The notes beneath the pieces are model-generated. The model was not told the DNA's origin. It saw only the letters and a program-made list of their open reading frames with translations, and did not search any database. A DNA stretch of 8,336 bases from Pseudomonadota bacterium. GTDB lineage: Bacteria > Desulfobacterota > Desulfobacteria > Desulfobacterales > C00003060. The translations under genes were made by a program, and so were the position numbers. The first letter of the stretch is position 1. Each line of letters starts with the position of its first letter. Where the stretch lies: the NCBI GenBank assembly GCA_015222985.1, contig JADFWI010000069.1, positions 1 to 8,336 of the forward strand. The letters run 5' to 3'. Positions 4,581 to 8,336 of the stretch are shown in pieces.

Positions 4581-6975
4581 GTCCATAAACGAACATCCCC
4601 AGATACGCTGGTTCATCTTGTTGGGAACGACCCTTCTGATGGCCATTCTGTTGTTTCCCAGTCTCTGGAAAGCCACGCCCAAGTACGGCATAGATGACGT
4701 CGCCACAAAGGACATCAAATCACCGAAAGAATTTCTGATCGAAGATAAGGAGGCGACCGAAAGGAAGCGGGAGGAGGCAGCTCTGTCTGTCCTGACGGTC
4801 TATGATTTTGACGACACCATGGCGTCCAAGCTGGACGAGCGAATTGCACAGGCTCTTGAGCATATGCGGATGCCTCCGGAAGGAAATGCGGGGAGAATTG
4901 ACCCGGCCACTGACACAGTGAAGCCACCAGGTGGCGGAGAGGATACACAACTGACTCAGACTCTTTCACGTCACGATTTTGTATGGAAGGAAAAGCCGAC
5001 CTTTGAAGACATACTGGGGGTCCATGTCAGCAATGGGGCCTATGAGATCTTGGAAAAGAATGAGTTTGCTGAATCCATATCACGAGAAACCGGCCGGCTG
5101 CTGGCCACTGTATTCCAAGACGGCATCGTAGGAAATAAGCAGCAGCTCTTGCTTCAACAACACCAAAGAGGTATCACAGTGCGCCGGTTATCCTCCAAGG
5201 AGGAGTCCCTCGTAAACGATCTCCAGAAATTCTACAGCCTGGACGAGGCCAAGATTGCCCTGGCAAACACAGGCAGAACCTTGTTGAAGGATTTTAGCTA
5301 TTCTGTTCGTAACGTGATGATAGACCTGGCACAACGTCTGATACAGCCCAACCTAACCCTTAACAGAGGCGAGACTGAAGAGCGAAGAAACCAAGCGGTT
5401 AACGACGTGAAGGCAGTGCTGACTCAAATCAAGAAAGGAGAGATGCTTGTCCGGGAAGGAGAAAAGGTGTCCCCGCTGCATATGGCTAAACTGCGTGCCC
5501 TTGAATCTGAAATGAAAAGCAAGCCTCTTTTCACGATCAGCATGGGGTTTATGCTCCTCATTATCTCATTCTTGGTCATTTCCTTTACAACCAATTTCAG
5601 AACAGACGCAAGTGTAACCCTGCGCAACAAGGATATTGTCTTTCTATGTGTCATGCTGGTCATTCTATTTGTCTTAAGTGAAGTATCAGTCTATTTGGTA
5701 CAAGGGATCGCAAGAAACATTCCTTATTCCACAGAAACGACTTCGGCCTTTTACGCCATACCCGTAGCTTCAGGCGCAATGACCGTGTGTCTCTTTATGG
5801 GAATGAACGTAGCCCTGCCCTTTGCCTTGGCAACTGCATTCACGACCGCGTTCCTTTTTTCAAACCAGTTTGACATGTTCCTTTTCTTTCTTTTGAGCGG
5901 CGCAGTGGGAGCACACGCCGTACGTAACTGTAAAGAGCGGGGCATCCTGATCAAGGCTGGATTAAAGGTAAGTCTCGTCAACATCGTGGTTGTCACCGCC
6001 ATTTACCTGTTCAGAGGCTCCGGGCTTGAGCTGAAGCTGGTTTGGGACTGGGCATTCGGCCTTTTGGGAGGAGTGTGTTCGGGCATCTTGACTACAGGAT
6101 TTGCCCCTGTGGCGGAGATGGCTTTCGCCTATACGACAGACATCAAACTCTTGGAGCTTGCCAACATGGATCGCCCCATACTGCGCAAGCTCATGCTTGA
6201 AGCCCCTGGAACTTACCATCATTCCGTAATTGTAGGGAGTCTGGGGGAGGCTGCTGCTGCCTCAATTGGCGCCAATCCACTATTGGCAAGGGTTAGCGGC
6301 TATTATCACGACATTGGCAAGATCAATAAGCCCCTTTATTTCATCGAGAATCAGAAAGACGGCAGGAATAGACATAACAAGTTGGCTCCATCCATGTCGA
6401 GCTTGATCCTGACGTCACATGTTAGAGATGGTGTTGAAACGGCTAAGCGTCACAAGCTTGGAAACGCAATTGCCGATATCATACAACAGCATCACGGGAC
6501 AAGCCTGATAACTTTCTTTTACGAAAAGGCAAAGAGACTGAAGGGTGAAGGCGCCGTCAATGTGGAGCATTTTAGGTATTCAGGACCAAAACCCCAGACG
6601 AAAGAGGCAGGCTTAGTGCTGCTGGCAGACGCAGTGGAGGCTAGCTCAAGGACCCTGGAAAACCCGACGCCAGCGCGACTCAAGGGCCTGGTGCAACGAA
6701 TTATCAATAGCGTGCTTCTGGACGGACAGCTAGATGAATGTGATTTGACACTAAAGGATCTCAATAAAATCGCTGAGAGTTTCAACATGACCTTAAACGG
6801 CATTTACCATCACCGAATCGAGTACCCCAATGGTAATGGTGTGGCCAGAATGGATAGTGCGACTAGAAAAGCTGATGGGAATTTTGATAGAGGACAGACA
6901 AAATCGTCACAGGATCGATCAGTACGAGATAAAAAACAAGGCGCAAATCATTCTAGACGCCTTAGGATCACCTGA
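4537..6975 (+). CDS. pgpH: 7TM-HD phosphohydrolase, PgpH-type cyclic di-AMP phosphodiesterase
   Basis: PgpH proteins are membrane phosphodiesterases; Listeria PgpH hydrolyses cyclic di-AMP to pApA. Order of parts: a cytoplasmic start, one span (26-42), a large extracytoplasmic 7TMR-HDED domain (about 50-328) with a Pro/Gly-rich insert near 113-137, seven spans (about 332-522), and a cytoplasmic HD domain. Metal-site residues are intact: His561-His562 in TYHHS, His591-Asp592 in YYHDIGK, His628 in TSH, His652-His653 in QHHGT, and Asp698 in LLADAVEA. The ATG at 4537 is the first start after an in-frame TAA at 4525 and lies inside phoH, with AAGG three bases before it. The usual family end is around IYHHRIEYP (756-764). 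The last 45 residues or so are Arg/Lys/Ser/Gln-rich and overlap ybeY by 101 bases, hinting at a lost stop codon. The substrate is inferred from the family. Confidence 0.93.
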   Translation: MITSNRKKRSKALLESINEHPQIRWFILLGTTLLMAILLFPSLWKATPKYGIDDVATKDIKSPKEFLIEDKEATERKREEAALSVLTVYDFDDTMASKLDERIAQALEHMRMPPEGNAGRIDPATDTVKPPGGGEDTQLTQTLSRHDFVWKEKPTFEDILGVHVSNGAYEILEKNEFAESISRETGRLLATVFQDGIVGNKQQLLLQQHQRGITVRRLSSKEESLVNDLQKFYSLDEAKIALANTGRTLLKDFSYSVRNVMIDLAQRLIQPNLTLNRGETEERRNQAVNDVKAVLTQIKKGEMLVREGEKVSPLHMAKLRALESEMKSKPLFTISMGFMLLIISFLVISFTTNFRTDASVTLRNKDIVFLCVMLVILFVLSEVSVYLVQGIARNIPYSTETTSAFYAIPVASGAMTVCLFMGMNVALPFALATAFTTAFLFSNQFDMFLFFLLSGAVGAHAVRNCKERGILIKAGLKVSLVNIVVVTAIYLFRGSGLELKLVWDWAFGLLGGVCSGILTTGFAPVAEMAFAYTTDIKLLELANMDRPILRKLMLEAPGTYHHSVIVGSLGEAAAASIGANPLLARVSGYYHDIGKINKPLYFIENQKDGRNRHNKLAPSMSSLILTSHVRDGVETAKRHKLGNAIADIIQQHHGTSLITFFYEKAKRLKGEGAVNVEHFRYSGPKPQTKEAGLVLLADAVEASSRTLENPTPARLKGLVQRIINSVLLDGQLDECDLTLKDLNKIAESFNMTLNGIYHHRIEYPNGNGVARMDSATRKADGNFDRGQTKSSQDRSVRDKKQGANHSRRLRIT

Positions 6976-7351
6976 CGGGGAATTATCTATCCTTATTGTA
7001 AGCGACGAAGAAATGGAGGGGCTAAACAAGGCATACCTTGATCGGCCCGGCCCTACCAATGTCATTGCTTTCCCAATGCGAGAAGGCCCTTTTAAGAACG
7101 TCAACCTCAACCTGCTCGGAGATGTGGTAATTTCTTCTGACACAGCAGCTCGCGAAGCACTAAATGCGGGAATGACGACAGAAGCCAGGTTTGATCAACT
7201 CTTGATTCACGGCATCTTGCATTTGTTCGCATTTGATCACGAACAGACGTCGGAACAAGCGGAAGCCATGAGGATCAAGGAGGAAGAGTTGCTGGCTTTG
7301 CTACATGATTTCGGATTTAGGGATTCGGGAATTGAGGAATCTGGGAATTAA
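6875..7351 (+). CDS. ybeY: Endoribonuclease YbeY
   Basis: YbeY is a zinc-dependent endoribonuclease needed for 16S rRNA 3'-end maturation and ribosome quality control. The 158-residue protein has the metal signature HGILHLFAFDH (residues 112-122, His112, His116, His122), preceded by RPTNV-type GPTNVIAFP (59-67) and the LLGDVVIS strand (80-87). The frame is open from an ATG at 6830, but family members start with the MGILIEDRQ-like strand, so the ATG at 6875 is preferred; no strong ribosome binding site precedes either, which fits translational coupling to pgpH. Even from 6875 it overlaps pgpH by 101 bases in another frame, unusually long. The C-terminal tail after the last His is somewhat extended and acidic. 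It shares an operon with its functional partner phoH. Confidence 0.94.
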   Translation: MGILIEDRQNRHRIDQYEIKNKAQIILDALGSPDGELSILIVSDEEMEGLNKAYLDRPGPTNVIAFPMREGPFKNVNLNLLGDVVISSDTAAREALNAGMTTEARFDQLLIHGILHLFAFDHEQTSEQAEAMRIKEEELLALLHDFGFRDSGIEESGN

Positions 7352-7410
7352 GAAATTGCACAGTTGGAGGCAATTTGTTCGATTTTGAATCCCTTGATTT
7401 CCAAATCTGT

Positions 7411-7448
7411 TTAACTTTAGGCACCTTAGTTCATTTTAGGCGCTTTAG
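7411..7448 (+). repeat. TTAG-phased 9-10 base repeats upstream of pdxJ
   Basis: TTAG recurs at 7417, 7426, 7436 and 7445, a 9-10 base period, in units such as TTAGGCACC and TTAGGCGCT. The block starts with TTAACTTTAGGCA (7411-7423), identical to the start of the block upstream of phoH (3505-3517) and in the same orientation relative to the downstream gene. It sits between the end of ybeY and the pdxJ ribosome binding site. Confidence 0.6.
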
Positions 7449-7459
7449 CTCACTTTTTT

Positions 7460-7465
7460 GGGAGG
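7460..7465 (+). promoter_or_regulatory. Strong ribosome binding site of pdxJ
   Basis: GGGAGG lies nine bases before the pdxJ ATG and is the clearest Shine-Dalgarno match among the + strand genes here. It fixes the pdxJ start and suggests that pdxJ is translated independently rather than coupled to ybeY. Confidence 0.75.
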
Positions 7466-7474
7466 CACGTACTA

Positions 7475-8194
7475 ATGCCAGGCCTAGCAGTCAATGTCGA
7501 TCATGTTGCCACACTCAGGGAAGCACGAAAAATCAATATTCCTGATCCGGTTATGGCCGCGGGAATCGTGGAACTGGCTGGCGCCGATGGTGTTGTTGTC
7601 CATCTAAGAGAAGATCGACGACATATACACGACCGGGATGTGCGAATCTTGCGCAAAACGGTCACGAGCAAGTTGATCCTGGAGATGGCCACAACGTCTG
7701 AGATGATTGACATTGCCCTGGAAATCAAACCAGATCTCGTGACATTAGTGCCGGAAAAGCGAGAAGAGCTGACTACCGAAGGCGGCCTTGACCTTCACCT
7801 TCACAAAGATGCGGTTTCTGATGCCATCAACATACTTAAAAAGGAAGACATTCCCGTCAGCATATTCATTGACCCGGATCCCGATCAGATCGAAATTGCC
7901 CGTCGGATCAATGCCGATTTCGTGGAGATTCATACCGGGGTCTTTTGTGACGCACAAGGGCCAAAAAAACGTGCAGAGGCCTTTGATAAGATAGTAGAGA
8001 GTGTCAAACTTGGCCGGAAATTGAAACTCGGCATTAATGCAGGTCATGGCTTGGGATACCAAACAATCAAGGCCTTTAAGGGGCTATCCGGAATCGACGA
8101 GTTTAGCATTGGCCACAGCATCATCGCCCGTGCAGTCATTGTGGGTCTGGACCGGGCTGTCAGGGAAATGATAGCGTTGATTAAAGAATTGTGA
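7475..8194 (+). CDS. pdxJ: Pyridoxine 5'-phosphate synthase PdxJ
   Basis: PdxJ condenses 1-deoxy-D-xylulose 5-phosphate with 3-amino-2-oxopropyl phosphate to form pyridoxine 5'-phosphate, the ring-closing step of the DXP-dependent vitamin B6 pathway; it is a cytoplasmic TIM barrel. The 239-residue protein matches the family from end to end: NVDHVATLREAR (7-18), the HLREDRRHI loop (43-51) with His43, Glu70 in LEMATT, the LVPEKREELTTEGG motif (91-104), Glu151 in the VEIHTG strand, His191 in NAGHGL, and IGHSIIA (212-218). All catalytic residues expected from E. coli PdxJ are present. The start is set by a strong GGGAGG. It follows ybeY after 123 bases; in many related genomes acpS follows pdxJ, but here an AT-rich repeat begins before the window ends. 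Confidence 0.97.
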   Translation: MPGLAVNVDHVATLREARKINIPDPVMAAGIVELAGADGVVVHLREDRRHIHDRDVRILRKTVTSKLILEMATTSEMIDIALEIKPDLVTLVPEKREELTTEGGLDLHLHKDAVSDAINILKKEDIPVSIFIDPDPDQIEIARRINADFVEIHTGVFCDAQGPKKRAEAFDKIVESVKLGRKLKLGINAGHGLGYQTIKAFKGLSGIDEFSIGHSIIARAVIVGLDRAVREMIALIKEL

Positions 8195-8229
8195 GTAAAA
8201 ATCATGGCCCAGAGGACCAGGCTTTGGTT

Positions 8230-8246
8230 ATCCCCAGAGGGGATTT
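8230..8246 (+). terminator. Possible weak terminator after pdxJ
   Basis: ATCCCC (8230-8235), an AGA loop, and GGGGAT (8239-8244) form a perfect six-pair hairpin 36 bases after the pdxJ stop, followed by TTTGCTTTG. The T tail is short and interrupted, so it may be a weak intrinsic terminator or simply a stable 3' hairpin. Confidence 0.4.
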
Positions 8247-8274
8247 GCTTTGTGGGAAGTTCATTGAATTATTG

Positions 8275-8336
8275 AAATTACAAATATCAAATTACAAATA
8301 TCAAACAATTTCCAATGACCGAAATTCGAAAATCCA
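8275..8336. repeat. AT-rich array of 7-base repeats running to the window edge
   Basis: AAATTACAAATATC is repeated exactly in tandem (8275-8288 and 8289-8302), and the sequence continues as degenerate 7-base units (AAACAAT, TTCCAAT, GACCGAA, ATTCGAA, AATCCA). Each 14-mer is itself two related heptads, AAATTAC and AAATATC. It resembles intergenic heptad-type repeats that I associate with Desulfobacterota-like genomes; this recollection is unverified. The array may continue beyond the window. Confidence 0.65.

Noticed and set aside
7375..7590. Frame starting at TTG 7375 after a GGAGG
   Set aside because: The spacing is plausible for a leader peptide, but the frame passes through the TTAG repeats and then overlaps pdxJ out of frame; its translation is not protein-like.
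8204..8275. A 23-codon frame after pdxJ
   Set aside because: Too short, spans the candidate terminator hairpin, has no ribosome binding site, and shows no membrane or other recognisable profile.

Overview
The window reads as a stretch of chromosome from a Gram-negative bacterium, most likely a Desulfobacterota (deltaproteobacterial) lineage. This is inferred from the phoH - pgpH - ybeY - pdxJ gene order, the moderate GC content, a candidate sigma-54 promoter, and intergenic mini-repeats of a kind I associate with such genomes. It could not be confirmed by any search. No rRNA, tRNA, CRISPR array, transposase or phage gene was found.

Left part (1-1451): a short unrecognised + strand protein, whose upstream context is cut by the window edge, is followed by an unrecognised two-span membrane protein on the - strand (390-878). 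Divergent to it is queH (915-1451), the non-cobalamin epoxyqueuosine reductase of tRNA queuosine synthesis. A 419-base gap (1452-1870) then holds the most intriguing non-housekeeping signal here. This is a near-consensus sigma-54 promoter (1687-1702) reading rightwards into two mutually exclusive hairpins and a tentative 48-residue single-span membrane microprotein that ends inside the 3' end of mazG.

Middle part (1871-3608): a - strand pair, cvpA then mazG, overlaps by 16 bases (a membrane protein and an NTP pyrophosphohydrolase). The roughly 395-base gap before phoH holds several inverted repeats and a cluster of 9-base TTAGGCATT-type repeats around a GC-rich hairpin.

Right part (3609-8336): a compact + strand operon, phoH - pgpH - ybeY, in which each gene overlaps the next (44 and about 101 bases). 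A 123-base spacer carrying the same 9-base repeat type follows, and then pdxJ. PhoH and YbeY are linked to RNA metabolism and 16S rRNA maturation. PgpH is a membrane HD-domain phosphodiesterase expected to hydrolyse cyclic di-AMP. PdxJ makes pyridoxine 5'-phosphate. The window ends in a hairpin and an AT-rich array of 7-base repeats.

Most of the window is conserved housekeeping. The points worth a second look are the sigma-54/microprotein locus, the long pgpH/ybeY overlap, and the two intergenic repeat families.
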